DNA of 64,000 nucleotides, from the NCBI RefSeq assembly GCF_030381805.1, contig NZ_JAUDRH010000004.1:186001-250000 (forward strand), in the 5' to 3' direction. The position numbers and the translations under genes are program-made. The stretch comes from Chlorogloeopsis sp. ULAP01. Its GTDB lineage: Bacteria; Cyanobacteriota; Cyanobacteriia; Cyanobacteriales; Nostocaceae. The notes beneath the pieces are model-generated. The model ran no database searches and had not been told where the DNA came from. It worked only from the letters and a program-made list of their open reading frames with translations. Shown here in pieces: positions 47,701 through 56,266 of this stretch; position 1 is the stretch's first letter; the number at the start of each line of letters is the position of its first letter.

Positions 47701-48682
47701 GATTTAACTCCTGCCGCCCCGCAATTACCAGTAATATATTTGGTGGTACGTCGCCATAACAACCATCAAAAATGTCTCTGAGCCAGCGATCTAAAAATCC
47801 CTCTGTGCGATCGTAAGTGTCCAAAAACAGAGCCAAATCGGAATTTTCTGCTATTTGCCATAACTCCTCTAAAAATAAAGGTGTCAACATGGCAACAGGT
47901 TCTAGCAACAAGCGTAGTTCGTCTTGATTGTGGATTTTTTTAGCAAGATAGGATGCCCATTCTGTCTGTGTTGCTTCAATATCTTGATCCACATATTCCA
48001 AAACCACCTGAGTACGAGGAATTTGTAACTGTAGATATATATCTCCTTTCGGCACAGTTCCTCTTAAAAAAGCCGAAAAACTTTGGGGAGCTTCGGTATC
48101 GGTTACTAATTCTTGTTGTGTATTTTGGTAAGCTTGGTAACGTTCGTTAAATTTGGTTAATTGCCAACCTTGTTGTTCTAGCTGTTGTGCCAAATGAGCC
48201 ATTACTGCCGGAATGTTGGTTTCCAGCTCGTTTGTATAAGCGGTGAGGAATTTTGCATTCTCAGCAATTTGGCGAAACTGCCGCAATAACAAGGTTTTTC
48301 CTACACCACCTTGCCCGAAAATATTGAAGATAAATCGATGTTGATGATCTGCAAATGGTAATTCTAAATTATGGCGAAATAGAGCGATTTGTTCTTCTCG
48401 CCCCACGAAACTTAATTGTTGGCGTTGTTTGAGAATTTGTTGCAGAGTCTGACGCTTTTGGGGTGGCTTGCTGCGAGACGCAAAGTTGGGGTTTTGCATT
48501 GCCACCTCTACAGCCTTGGTGACTAGCTCCTGATTTTTCTCCTCAACTTCTGGTAAGTATTTACACTCCGACTCAGTGATATCAATTAACAGTGGCAATC
48601 TTTCTCGAATAGTATTAATAGCCTTTAGCACCACTTCTCTGTCACTTAAGGAAAGGGGTGAATTTACATAATCATCTGTCAC
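44780..48682 (-). CDS. STAND ATPase with N-terminal adaptor-like domain and ~18 TPRs
   Basis: About 1300 residues from a GTG at 48682 with AAGGAAG upstream; longer frames run through low-complexity DNA, and this start lets the N-terminus align exactly with the 157-residue neighbour. Order: shared domain (14-73); linker; STAND/NTPase domain with SFVGREEQ, Walker A GQGGVGKT at 123-130, Walker B LALFLDTYD near 283-291 and sensor IAGRQEL; helical middle; then about 18 consecutive 34-residue TPRs (RGETYQLMGNYDKALKDFNRAI type) to the end. Such proteins are ligand-triggered switches. The effector is unknown. A hairpin lies just upstream. Confidence 0.88.
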   Translation of the reverse strand: MTDDYVNSPLSLSDREVVLKAINTIRERLPLLIDITESECKYLPEVEEKNQELVTKAVEVAMQNPNFASRSKPPQKRQTLQQILKQRQQLSFVGREEQIALFRHNLELPFADHQHRFIFNIFGQGGVGKTLLLRQFRQIAENAKFLTAYTNELETNIPAVMAHLAQQLEQQGWQLTKFNERYQAYQNTQQELVTDTEAPQSFSAFLRGTVPKGDIYLQLQIPRTQVVLEYVDQDIEATQTEWASYLAKKIHNQDELRLLLEPVAMLTPLFLEELWQIAENSDLALFLDTYDRTEGFLDRWLRDIFDGCYGDVPPNILLVIAGRQELNQNYWACYEDSIQRLGLEPFTESEARLYLNHKGINDAQIIDVILRLSERLPLLVATLAVEAPQDPNQVGDANGLVIERFLKWVEPKQRQGVMSAAMPRYLHREVLVQLRGEQEADELLAWLKQMPFVEAHTHGWVFHDAAKTLMLRHKRLSSAQAWADSQGKLADYYDALANNLQLDEQQKWCDATWQNHKLNVLYHRLCQSTQKNLSLALNGFLTALQHQYDFALAWAEIIIQVGRDADAIEVQRWGEKLLKGLKGLKEDDYETTLEMLSSLIDQGKLDAKCRALAFSFRGTIYHATKRGEEALKNFKQATALDSTVNLANLLRGSIYAELERYSEAIKNFDQIIFYEPLNIQAIAQRGYTYHLMKHYQEAIQDFDRAIAINPNYTWGRMQRGYNNLLMQRYEEAIQDFDCVLENDLQQNGAIALRGIGYYLLERYSQAIQDFDRFLASEPDDIKLILLRGTAYYLQERYDEAVQDFNHVLKLEPEQTQALVLRGAAYKLMEYHVEAVLDFDRVIQLESTNKWAIVQRGQTYRRIEDYAKAVQDFDLAIALDTYDIGAIINRGETYQLMGNYDKALKDFNRAISLNPNNTWAITSRGEIYQLMRQYEEALQDFDRALELNPNCTQAISSRGKTYQLMGHYDQALKEFKRAIEFKPQDTWLIVCRGEIYQLIGNYSKALNDFNHALSLDPNYTWAIVCRGETYQLMGRYEQALTEFNRALEIEPMNDKALAARGYAYWTINNYTEALKDFDRAIELDSNNGKAWVGRGYTYRAINRYTAALKDFERALEIDHNNGWALAGRGAIYCRMENYNEALSDFERALEVSSKQHHECALAGRGYTYLLLKRHSEALADLDRAIQLNTNNDWYMYLRALAYQTLNEASKARTDLASAIKLAKQRYQDHPQDWRNTFNLALYYLAVQYYPTVENLYRYAISKGASLEHIREAIHELDNFLIVFPEHLQAKFMRQLLQSAFN

Positions 48683-48700
48683 TTTTGACACTTCCTTAAT

Positions 48701-48719
48701 ACACTCTTTAATAGAGTGT
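48701..48719. promoter_or_regulatory. inverted repeat just upstream of the STAND start
   Basis: ACACTCT and AGAGTGT flank TTAAT, ending 18 bp before the GTG. It could be an operator or an RNA hairpin near the ribosome site. Confidence 0.45.
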
Positions 48720-48789
48720 TCCCAAAGAAACAAAAAGGCGATCGCTAAACCGAATATTCTCCGAGGAAATGATGAAGATAAGATGAAGG

Positions 48790-48832
48790 GGATTGGGTAC
48801 TGGGTACTGGTGATTGGGTACTGGGAAGAGGA
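48790..48832. repeat. GGGTACTGG-type repeat, inverted partner at 49424-49464
   Basis: GGATTGGGTACTGGGTACTG and the following TGATTGGGTACTGGGA recur as reverse complement at 49424-49464, so the two blocks flank ridA as inverted repeats of about 37-41 bp. Confidence 0.8.
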
Positions 48833-48908
48833 CACGGGTACAGGGCAAGGGGCATAGGGCATAGAAAATCCAATTCCCAATGCCCAATCTCTCACTGTTG
48901 CCCCAACC

Positions 48909-49307
48909 CTATTCCCTATTGACTACCGCAATACAATCAATCTCTACCAACACATCCTTAGGTAAACGCGATACCTGTACGCAGGCTCGTGCTGGTGCTG
49001 TAGCCTCGTCAAAATACTTAGCATAAATAGCATTCATGGCTGCGAAATCATTCATGTCAGCTAAGAAGACAGTTGTTTTGACTACATCCTCAAACTTTGC
49101 CCCAGCCGCAGCTAAGATTGCCTGCAAATTAGCCATTACTTGTTCTGTCTGCTTAGTCACATCTTTTGTACCGACAATAGCACCCGTCTTCGGATCGAGC
49201 GCAATTTGTCCAGCAACAAACATCATTTGACCAGAAGCAACAATAGCTTGATTGTACGGGCCGACTGGTGCAGGTGCTTGTTCAGTATTAACTACTTTTT
49301 TATTCAT
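48909..49307 (-). CDS. ridA: RidA family reactive-intermediate deaminase
   Basis: 132 residues. Canonical RidA blocks: APAPVGPYNQAIVASGQMMF near 12-31, GQIALDPKTG, and the C-terminal RACVQVSRLPKDVLVEIDCIA with the catalytic Arg. RidA hydrolyses reactive enamine/imine intermediates released by PLP enzymes such as threonine dehydratase. ATG start. Inverted low-complexity repeats flank the gene. Confidence 0.95.
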   Translation of the reverse strand: MNKKVVNTEQAPAPVGPYNQAIVASGQMMFVAGQIALDPKTGAIVGTKDVTKQTEQVMANLQAILAAAGAKFEDVVKTTVFLADMNDFAAMNAIYAKYFDEATAPARACVQVSRLPKDVLVEIDCIAVVNRE

Positions 49308-49423
49308 TGGTTATTCCTGTGTTTTATTTTTTAAATAGGGTTGGGGGAACAGGGATTAGGAAGAGGAGGGGGAGAGGGAAGATGGGGAGAGTGGGTGATA
49401 ATTATTTACCTTGTCACCGCTTC

Positions 49424-49464
49424 TTCTTCTCAGTACCCAATCACCAGTACCCAGTACCCAATCC
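49424..49464. repeat. inverted partner of the 48790 repeat
   Basis: Reads CAGTACCCAATCACCAGTAC and then CCAGTACCCAATCC, the reverse complement of 48790-48826. Confidence 0.8.
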
Positions 49465-49472
49465 CCAATCCC

Positions 49473-49898
49473 CTACCTCGGACGTATCCCATAATGTCGA
49501 TATCGCCAATAATCTTGGAGAATGCGATCGTGGTCAAAACATAAATTAGTAGGTATGCACCAAGGCTCAAAAATTCCAATATCCTTGGCATCATCTCCCG
49601 CTTTTGCTTCTCCTTTGGCTGCGGCTAAAAAAACAATACTGATCGTGTGCTTGCGGCGATCGCGATTCGGATCGGAATACACGTGTAATTGTTCTATCAA
49701 CTCCACCTGCAAACCTGTTTCTTCCGTGGCTTCGCGCTGGGCTGCGGCTTCCACAGTTTCCCCATAATCTACAAAACCACCGGGAATTGCCCAACCCAAA
49801 GGCGGATTATGTCTCTGAATTAACACTATTGGTCGATGAGGACGGTCAACCAATTCGATGATGATATCAACAGTCGGAACAGGATTTTGATGATTCAT
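49473..49898 (-). CDS. NUDIX hydrolase (ADP-ribose pyrophosphatase-like)
   Basis: 141 residues from the second ATG (MNHQNPVPTVD); a start 18 bp upstream is possible. The NUDIX box GGFVDYGETVEAAAQREA then TEETGL is complete. WAIPGGFVDYGE and the N-terminal VDIIIELVDRP strand are like ADP-ribose or NAD-sugar hydrolases. The substrate is not fixed by sequence. It is divergent from malQ, about 125 bp apart. Confidence 0.9.
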   Translation of the reverse strand: MNHQNPVPTVDIIIELVDRPHRPIVLIQRHNPPLGWAIPGGFVDYGETVEAAAQREATEETGLQVELIEQLHVYSDPNRDRRKHTISIVFLAAAKGEAKAGDDAKDIGIFEPWCIPTNLCFDHDRILQDYWRYRHYGIRPR

Positions 49899-50004
49899 AA
49901 AACACCATTTTTGCATTAAGTCTGGTCACTCAGTTAGCTGAAAGCAGACGTCTGTTCCGTGGTAAATTCGTTGGGATATCTTCCTCCTACAGTTCAGGTT
50001 AATT

Positions 50005-51516
50005 ATGCATCCTTTGAGAGCTAGTGGTATTTTGCTGCATCCCACTTGTTTTCCCAGTCACTATGGAATCGGAGATTTGGGAACGGGGGCTTATCGGTTT
50101 ATTGATTTTCTCCAAGAAAGCAACCAACAATATTGGCAAGTATTACCTTTAGGGCCGACTGGTTACGGCAATTCTCCTTATATGTCATACTCGGCTATGG
50201 CAGGAAACCCTTTGTTAATTAGCCCAGAAAAGCTGCGCGATGAAGGGTTGCTGGAGGAAGAGGATTTTGCAAATTTACCAGCATTTCCTACAGGAAAGGT
50301 AGATTACCAGCTAGCTGTAGCAGCTAAAATTCCTCTGATCAAAAAAGCCTGCGCTAACTTTAAAAGCCATGCTACACCCGAACAGCAACACGCATTCGCC
50401 AATTTTTGCCAAACGAAAGCTTATTGGTTAGACGATTATGCTTTGTTTATGGCACTTAAGGATGCGCAAGCTAGCCCTAGTTGGCACACATGGGAGCCAG
50501 AAATTGCCAAGCGCCACGATAAAGCAATGGAAGCAGCGCGCCTATTACTTGCTGGAGCAATTTTTTACCATAAATTTACTCAATACGAGTTTTTCCGCCA
50601 ATGGTCGGAACTAAAGCAATATGCCAATGAGCGGGGCATCTATATAATTGGTGATATTCCTATTTATGTAGCTCATGACAGTGCAGATGTTTGGGCGCAT
50701 CCTGATATCTTTTGCCTAGATCAACAGACAGGTGAAGTGGATTTGATGGCGGGAGTTCCACCAGATTACTTTAGCGCTACCGGTCAGTTATGGGGCAACC
50801 CGGTTTACAATTGGGAAACTTTACAAAAGCAAGATTTTAGCTGGTGGATTCAGCGTTTTGAAGCGATGCTGGATTATGTCGATATTATTCGCATCGATCA
50901 TTTCCGGGGATTTGAATCTTATTGGGCTGTACCAAAAGGCGAAGAAACAGCTATCAATGGAGAGTGGGTAAAAGCACCTGGAGAACGGTTATTTGAGACA
51001 ATTAAACAAAAGCTGGGTAAGCTGCCTGTCTTGGCTGAGGATTTAGGTACGATTACCCCAGAGGTAGAAGCGCTGCGAGACAAGTTTGAATTTCCAGGAA
51101 TGAAAATTTTGCAGTTTGCTTTTGGTTCTGATTCTGCCAACCCCTACTTACCCTTTAACTACCAACGTAATGCAGTGGTTTACACCGGCACTCACGATAA
51201 TGACACGACTGTAGGTTGGTTCAATCAAGCCTCAGATTGGGAAAAGCAAAATTTATCACTTTATTTAGGTTGCTTCAGCCCGGATGGCATCCACTGGGAT
51301 TTAATTCGTCTGGCTTTGAGTGCGATCGCTAATCTAGCGATTCTTCCTTTGCAAGATATTCTTGGTTTGGGAACTGAGGCGCGGATGAATTTTCCTAGCA
51401 AGGCGGAGGGCAATTGGGAATGGCGTTATGAAGCACAGGCTTTGACTCAAGAGTCTGCCTGGAAACTGAAAACATTAACCACGTTATACGGGCGTACTCC
51501 GCAACCGAAGTCATAA
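50005..51516 (+). CDS. malQ: 4-alpha-glucanotransferase (amylomaltase)
   Basis: 503 residues, GH77. RASGILLHPTCFPSHYGIGD at the N-terminus, GDIPIYVAHDSADVW, nucleophile Asp in IIRIDHFRGFE, acid/base Glu in LAEDLGTITPEV, and the third carboxylate in YTGTHDNDTTVGW are all present. It transfers maltodextrin segments in glycogen turnover. ATG start; a perfect palindrome follows the gene. Confidence 0.97.
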   Translation: MHPLRASGILLHPTCFPSHYGIGDLGTGAYRFIDFLQESNQQYWQVLPLGPTGYGNSPYMSYSAMAGNPLLISPEKLRDEGLLEEEDFANLPAFPTGKVDYQLAVAAKIPLIKKACANFKSHATPEQQHAFANFCQTKAYWLDDYALFMALKDAQASPSWHTWEPEIAKRHDKAMEAARLLLAGAIFYHKFTQYEFFRQWSELKQYANERGIYIIGDIPIYVAHDSADVWAHPDIFCLDQQTGEVDLMAGVPPDYFSATGQLWGNPVYNWETLQKQDFSWWIQRFEAMLDYVDIIRIDHFRGFESYWAVPKGEETAINGEWVKAPGERLFETIKQKLGKLPVLAEDLGTITPEVEALRDKFEFPGMKILQFAFGSDSANPYLPFNYQRNAVVYTGTHDNDTTVGWFNQASDWEKQNLSLYLGCFSPDGIHWDLIRLALSAIANLAILPLQDILGLGTEARMNFPSKAEGNWEWRYEAQALTQESAWKLKTLTTLYGRTPQPKS

Positions 51517-51579
51517 GTTTTGAATTGGCGTTACTGATTTGATGGCGTGAAAATAATTTTGCGTAATGCCAAAACCCTT

Positions 51580-51607
51580 GTAGAGACGCGATATATCGCG
51601 TCTCTAC
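51580..51607. repeat. 28-bp perfect palindrome
   Basis: GTAGAGACGCGATA followed directly by its exact complement. It lies 64 bp after malQ and is of a type often scattered through Nostocales genomes. It could form a hairpin at the end of the malQ transcript. Confidence 0.9.
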
Positions 51608-51748
51608 ATCCGGATTTATACCATAATTTAGCAACGCACTTAAATTATAAGTGTCGAGTGATAAATAAACTTGATACTTATAATTCATCACTCACAATTC
51701 AACTAAATAAGATAAATTTTTTCCCTTCTGCCTCCTGCCTTCTACTTA

Positions 51749-52549
51749 TCACCTTGTGTTGGCAGCGATGGTAAATTCTTTTTGTTTGCCTGGCTCTCCC
51801 AATTGCTTGGCTTTTTGACGGTTGACACTTACCAACACGCCTCCAGCATTATCAGTTCTCACTGTTAATTGCTCTTGGGCTTGCCAATTGCCACGAAAGC
51901 CCTGTGGTAGTTCACCTTCGTACTCGACTCTGCCATCAACTCTAACCTGAATCCAGGATTTCTCTGTCAAAATGACACCAATTTGCAACTGTTGTTCTTC
52001 GTTACTTGTAATTTCACTGACAGACTGAAGTTTTTGTTGAGCATTTTGAGTGGCTCGTGAATTTAAAGCAGCTTCTACATCTGGCTGTTGCTGATTTCTA
52101 TTTGCTGTTTGTAATGCGTTAGGATTCAATAATCGAGATAAACCAATCACAGAAGATAAAATCACAAATACATAAATTAGGTAAAGATGAATTGGACGTA
52201 ATTCACTAATTGTCGTAGTCTTCAAAACAGGCTTGGTAATGATTTTGTTGATGTTAACTGGGAAGTAACTGGCAAATTCTGTACCATTAAAGCCCAATGC
52301 ATCGGCATATTGTCGAATCAACCCTTGAATGTAGATTGGCTCTGGAAGTTCTTTGAAATTACCTTCTTCAATTGCTTGCAATAGCCGCCGAGGAACTTTT
52401 GTCAGTACAACCATTTCCTCTAGTGATAAACCTTTTTCCTGGCGTGAGGCACTCAGTTGCCCGCCTATGGCTGCTAACTTTTCGGCTTGCTTTTGCTCGT
52501 CAACTGAAGGCGCAGACTCATACTTGTGATTCCTTCTAAACCACTTCAT
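51749..52549 (-). CDS. RodZ-like protein (HTH, one membrane helix, DUF4115)
   Basis: 266 residues. A Cro/CI-type helix-turn-helix (about 27-90: GGQLSASRQEKGLSLEEMVVLTKVP) precedes one membrane helix (about 120-138) and a periplasmic Gln/Asn-rich linker leading to a C-terminal DUF4115-like beta domain (about 185-265: VILTEKSWIQVRVDGRVEYEGEL). RodZ links MreB to the membrane for cell shape; cyanobacterial forms are shorter. It lies 25 bp after rluB on the same strand, probably one transcript. Confidence 0.85.
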   Translation of the reverse strand: MKWFRRNHKYESAPSVDEQKQAEKLAAIGGQLSASRQEKGLSLEEMVVLTKVPRRLLQAIEEGNFKELPEPIYIQGLIRQYADALGFNGTEFASYFPVNINKIITKPVLKTTTISELRPIHLYLIYVFVILSSVIGLSRLLNPNALQTANRNQQQPDVEAALNSRATQNAQQKLQSVSEITSNEEQQLQIGVILTEKSWIQVRVDGRVEYEGELPQGFRGNWQAQEQLTVRTDNAGGVLVSVNRQKAKQLGEPGKQKEFTIAANTR

Positions 52550-52574
52550 TGGCTTTTATGCTCCTTGAATCTAG

Positions 52575-53339
52575 CTAAATCTTTAATTGGGAATTTACTT
52601 GAATTTTTTGTAAATATTTAATTTCGCTTTCTGTGAGATGACGATACTCACCTTCACGCAAACGCCTCTGGTTAGGTGCTTGTAACTGAATTAAACCTAT
52701 AGCAGTACGATGTAGTTTAATAACTGGATAGCCCAATTGTTGGGCAACACGGCGAATTTGGCGATTTCTTCCCTCCTTTAAAATAATTTCTAAACAGCTA
52801 GAGTCGGCTAATCTTTCGATCAGTTTTACTTGTGCCGATCGCGTTTTTCTTCCATCCAACACTACACCTTTACTCCACATTTGCAGCACGGCTGGCGGAG
52901 GATGTCCCTTCACCACAACATGATAGGTTTTGGGAATACTGTGACGCGGATGGGTGAGCCGGAAAGTCAATTCTCCGTCATTCGTGAGTATTAGTGCTCC
53001 GGTAGAATCTGCATCTAGACGCCCAACAGGGTGAATACCTTGACGAGTACGCAATTCTGGTGGTAATAGATCCAGAACTGTCTTTCTATTTTGGGGATCG
53101 TAGCAAGTGGAGACTACAGTTGCTGGTTTGTGTAATAACAAATACACCAAAGCTGGACGTTCTACAGCTGATACTGGCTTGCCATCAACTGTAATTGTGT
53201 CTGTTTGGGGATCAATTTTTTGCCCCAAATGCGCTACGTCTCCGTTGACACGCACACGCGATCGCCTAATCATTTCTTCGGCTTGACGACGCGAGGCAAT
53301 ACCCCATTGAGATAGAATTTTTTGTAACCTAGTCTCCAT
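52575..53339 (-). CDS. rluB: 23S rRNA pseudouridine synthase (RluB/RsuA family)
   Basis: 254 residues. An N-terminal S4 domain (LQKILSQWGIASRRQAEEMI) precedes the RsuA-type catalytic core with GRLDADSTGALILTNDGEL containing the catalytic Asp, and KEGRNRQIRRVAQQLGYPV. The family makes a single pseudouridine in rRNA; RluB (position 2605) is the likeliest member. ATG start. Confidence 0.92.
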   Translation of the reverse strand: METRLQKILSQWGIASRRQAEEMIRRSRVRVNGDVAHLGQKIDPQTDTITVDGKPVSAVERPALVYLLLHKPATVVSTCYDPQNRKTVLDLLPPELRTRQGIHPVGRLDADSTGALILTNDGELTFRLTHPRHSIPKTYHVVVKGHPPPAVLQMWSKGVVLDGRKTRSAQVKLIERLADSSCLEIILKEGRNRQIRRVAQQLGYPVIKLHRTAIGLIQLQAPNQRRLREGEYRHLTESEIKYLQKIQVNSQLKI

Positions 53340-53694
53340 GTGGAAATTGCTTATTCTGAAATTAAAACTTAAAAAATTACTTGAAGAATTCAGAACCCAG
53401 AATACAAAATATTCTGACTCCTAACTCGTGACTACTTTTTTGTAAGTCCTTATTGATTAAGTAAGTTGGTGGTAATAAATACAACTAAGTCACGAAAAGT
53501 AAATATGTTTAAAAACCTAACCAATGACGAAGGACAAATGACAAATGACGGTCTTAACGAGTTAGCTTTATTTGTACCGATCTACTTAAATCGTATATTT
53601 GTGGTTGGTTATTGGTAGCCACAAATGATACATTTAAGTTTTGTTTAAACACTTGTAGATTTGTAAGTAAATACCCATTACATTGAGCGAGTAG

Positions 53695-54411
53695 ATGCCA
53701 GAAAACAATTTCGAAACCCAAAGTCCCCAGAAAAAACTTCGGATTGTCACAAATGTGCTGAAAGCAGCACTCAAAGTATGGTTGAGATCGCAAGTTAGTC
53801 AAATCTCTGAGTTAGAAGTTGAGATTAAAGCCAGCGATCGCCAAATTCTCTCTGGTTTTATCCCCTTAGTGTCCATTAGTGCTAGTTACGCTGTTTATCG
53901 AGGTCTTCATGTTAGGCAAATTCAATTATTAGCACAAAATATTCGTATCAATATTGGCTCAGTACTTAAGGGACAGCCACTGCGACTGTTAGAAACAGTA
54001 CCAGTTAGTGGGGAAATTACCTTGGAAGAGGACGATCTTAATGCCTCTGCTGCTTCTACTTTATTAGTATCAGGATTAAATGAGCTATTGGATAAACTGT
54101 CACCAGAACAACGCTCAAAATCCAAGCCGATAATTTGGCAAAAAATTATTCTTGGTAATGGTCACTTTATACTTTATTTCTCCCCACTTCCTGAAAACAA
54201 CCATACTCCATCAGAAATGTGTGTACGCTTAAAATTACTGAGCAAACATGAGTTACAAGTAACACAAATTTTTCCGAACCACAACACGGGATTTGGAGTA
54301 GAAAATGAGAATGAACATTATATAGATTTGGGTTCGGAAGTTGACATCCAAGAGCTACAACTGATCCCAGGAAAGGTAGTGTGTCGGGGACGAATTAACG
54401 TTAAACCTTAA
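53695..54411 (+). CDS. DUF2993 domain protein
   Basis: 238 residues. The pattern SQISELEVEIKASDRQILSG followed by IPLVSISASYAVYRGLHVRQ and a late GKVVCRGRINVKP strand matches DUF2993, a beta-rich fold linked to lipid binding in actinobacteria (LmeA). No signal peptide is seen. The start ATG at 53695 is reasonable. A palindrome CGACTTTTT-A-AAAAAGTCG lies 120 bp downstream between it and the convergent cdsA. Confidence 0.85.
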   Translation: MPENNFETQSPQKKLRIVTNVLKAALKVWLRSQVSQISELEVEIKASDRQILSGFIPLVSISASYAVYRGLHVRQIQLLAQNIRINIGSVLKGQPLRLLETVPVSGEITLEEDDLNASAASTLLVSGLNELLDKLSPEQRSKSKPIIWQKIILGNGHFILYFSPLPENNHTPSEMCVRLKLLSKHELQVTQIFPNHNTGFGVENENEHYIDLGSEVDIQELQLIPGKVVCRGRINVKP

Positions 54412-54530
54412 AGTAAAAACTTAAAGATAAAAAATATTATTTATTAATTCTTCATAATATTTTTACTGCTAGAAGCTTTTTCCTTTCTAGTGCCTACTTA
54501 TCTCATCTGAAAATAGGGTGTTCAGATCCT

Positions 54531-54549
54531 CGACTTTTTAAAAAAGTCG
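54531..54549. terminator. near-perfect palindrome between convergent genes
   Basis: CGACTTTTT and AAAAAGTCG flank a single A. Between convergent DUF2993 and cdsA it could end both transcripts, since each strand carries a T-run within the stem, but a classic T-tail is missing. Confidence 0.4.
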
Positions 54550-54586
54550 GGGATGTATAACCTTTCATAATTTGCATGGCAGACTA

Positions 54587-55471
54587 CTAAACCAGTAGCG
54601 GCAACAGGAGAGTGACAAAATAGAAAACTAAAGGAGCCGTAAAAATATAACTATCGGTACGGTCTAATATACCGCCGTGTCCGGGAATTAATTGCCCTGA
54701 ATCTTTGACTCCAGCATCCCGCTTGAGCATAGACTCGGTGAGATCGCCCAACAGGCTAGCAATGCCAATCAATAAACCTAATGTTAAACCGGTGATTGGG
54801 TATTGAGGCCAATTAAAGTAGTAAGCTCCAGCAAAAGCGATCATAATGCTGGCAAAAACACCGAAGACAGCACCCTCAACGGTTTTTTTCGGACTGATAT
54901 CAGATAAAGGGGTTTTACCAAAGAATTTACCAATAATATAAGCACCAATATCAGCTCCCCAGATACAGGCAAAAGTTAGCAATGTTGCTGTCAAACCATT
55001 TGGCAAAGAAGTTGTGTGTTTATGTTGGAGAACATCAGCCCAATTTGAAGGCCAATAACCTCCCAAAGGAAGGTTACTGACAACTGTACTATTAATCGCT
55101 CGCAACCTTACCCAGTAACTTGGTAAATAACCAGTGTAAAATAGCCCCAAAATTGAAGCGGAAATATCGGCGATCGTCGCCATTTTGGGCTGAAATAATA
55201 GATAAAAACAAATGAATGTACCCGCCACAGGCATAACGGCATCAGCTAAATTGCCATCCAGCGTACAGATAACTAACAGAACTTGACTAACAACAATAGT
55301 GGTTTTTGCAGCAGGAGCTATGCCTTTGGCTTTCACCAAACCAAAGTATTCGTTTTGACCTAAAAATATAATCACGGCAAATACGATGGTAAAATACCAT
55401 CCGCCTAAAACTGTTGCCAATAGTGCAACAGTAATTGCTATAATTCCACTGAAAATTCGAGACCAAGGCAT
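54587..55471 (-). CDS. cdsA: phosphatidate cytidylyltransferase
   Basis: 294 residues with about eight membrane helices. The CdsA signature SPKKTVEGAVFGVFAS is at about 200 and DLTESMLKRDAGVKDSGQLI, then PGHGGILDRTDS, near 248-280. It makes CDP-diacylglycerol for phosphatidylglycerol synthesis, an essential thylakoid lipid. ATG start. The region upstream (55480-55590) contains GGGACTAGGG-type tandem repeats. Confidence 0.95.
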   Translation of the reverse strand: MPWSRIFSGIIAITVALLATVLGGWYFTIVFAVIIFLGQNEYFGLVKAKGIAPAAKTTIVVSQVLLVICTLDGNLADAVMPVAGTFICFYLLFQPKMATIADISASILGLFYTGYLPSYWVRLRAINSTVVSNLPLGGYWPSNWADVLQHKHTTSLPNGLTATLLTFACIWGADIGAYIIGKFFGKTPLSDISPKKTVEGAVFGVFASIMIAFAGAYYFNWPQYPITGLTLGLLIGIASLLGDLTESMLKRDAGVKDSGQLIPGHGGILDRTDSYIFTAPLVFYFVTLLLPLLV

Positions 55472-55600
55472 AACTGGGGACTAGGGACAAGGTACTGGGG
55501 ATTGGGGACTAGGGGGGACTAGGGATTAGGGAGTTGTGAGTTGAATTTTCTGCTATTATCTAGCCTCTAGCCCCTAGCCCCTAGTGTGTTTTATTTGGCT

Positions 55601-56203
55601 TCAGTCTAGTTTCTCACCACTGAGGATAAAAATTGGATCTACGGCAGCGAGGGTTTGAGAAAAACCGCGTGTTTCCAAACGATTAACCGCAGATTGCACG
55701 ACTTCTATATTTCTCGCTTGCAACTGAGCAAAACACTGAGAAATAGCATACAGACTTTCTAGATTAGCAGCTGTGGCGACAACTCTACCCGAAGATGGCA
55801 AATAATGCCAAACTGTCTGCAAAATTTCCTGAATTGGGCGTCCACCTTCAATGCAAACGCGTTGGGGTGTTTGTTTGACATCGTGCAAGCAATCAGGAGC
55901 GCTGCCTTCGATGACTTCAACATTTTTGACTTCAAAGCGATCGCAGTTACGGCGAATTAGGTTGGCAACTTCTTCATCCCTTTCCACAGCAATAATTCGC
56001 CCTTGGGGACATAACAAACCAACTTCTACAGGAATAGTACCCGTACCTGCACCAATGTCCCACAAAACTGTATCGGGTTGAAGGCGCAATTGAGCAATCA
56101 ATAGTAGTCGAATTTCTCGTTGACTCAAGGGAATTCCTGGTAAGTGCTCGAATAAATCATCCGGGATGCCAGGACTACTGTAAGGCCAGAGTTGAGAAGG
56201 CAT
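55601..56203 (-). CDS. cbiT: cobalt-precorrin C15-methyltransferase CbiT
   Basis: 200 residues. Class I methyltransferase with motif I WDIGAGTGTIPVEV at 48-61, motif II IIAVERDEE, and GSAPDCL. The N-terminal GIPDDLFEHLPGIPLSQREI is typical of CbiT. It C15-methylates and decarboxylates precorrin in B12 synthesis. In many cyanobacteria the partner CbiE is separate or fused; it is not adjacent here. ATG start; divergent from the kinase, 63 bp apart. Confidence 0.92.
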   Translation of the reverse strand: MPSQLWPYSSPGIPDDLFEHLPGIPLSQREIRLLLIAQLRLQPDTVLWDIGAGTGTIPVEVGLLCPQGRIIAVERDEEVANLIRRNCDRFEVKNVEVIEGSAPDCLHDVKQTPQRVCIEGGRPIQEILQTVWHYLPSSGRVVATAANLESLYAISQCFAQLQARNIEVVQSAVNRLETRGFSQTLAAVDPIFILSGEKLD

Positions 56204-56266
56204 ATATTTGTATACAGTTATAGTAAAGAAAGATATGGCTTCAACGTAGCGCTATAACCAATTACT

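Noticed and set aside
48683..48895. 71-codon N-terminal extension of the STAND protein with a hydrophobic segment
   Set aside because: It starts in low-complexity GGGTACTGG-type DNA; the GTG at 48682 has a ribosome site and aligns with the start of the 157-residue paralogous domain.
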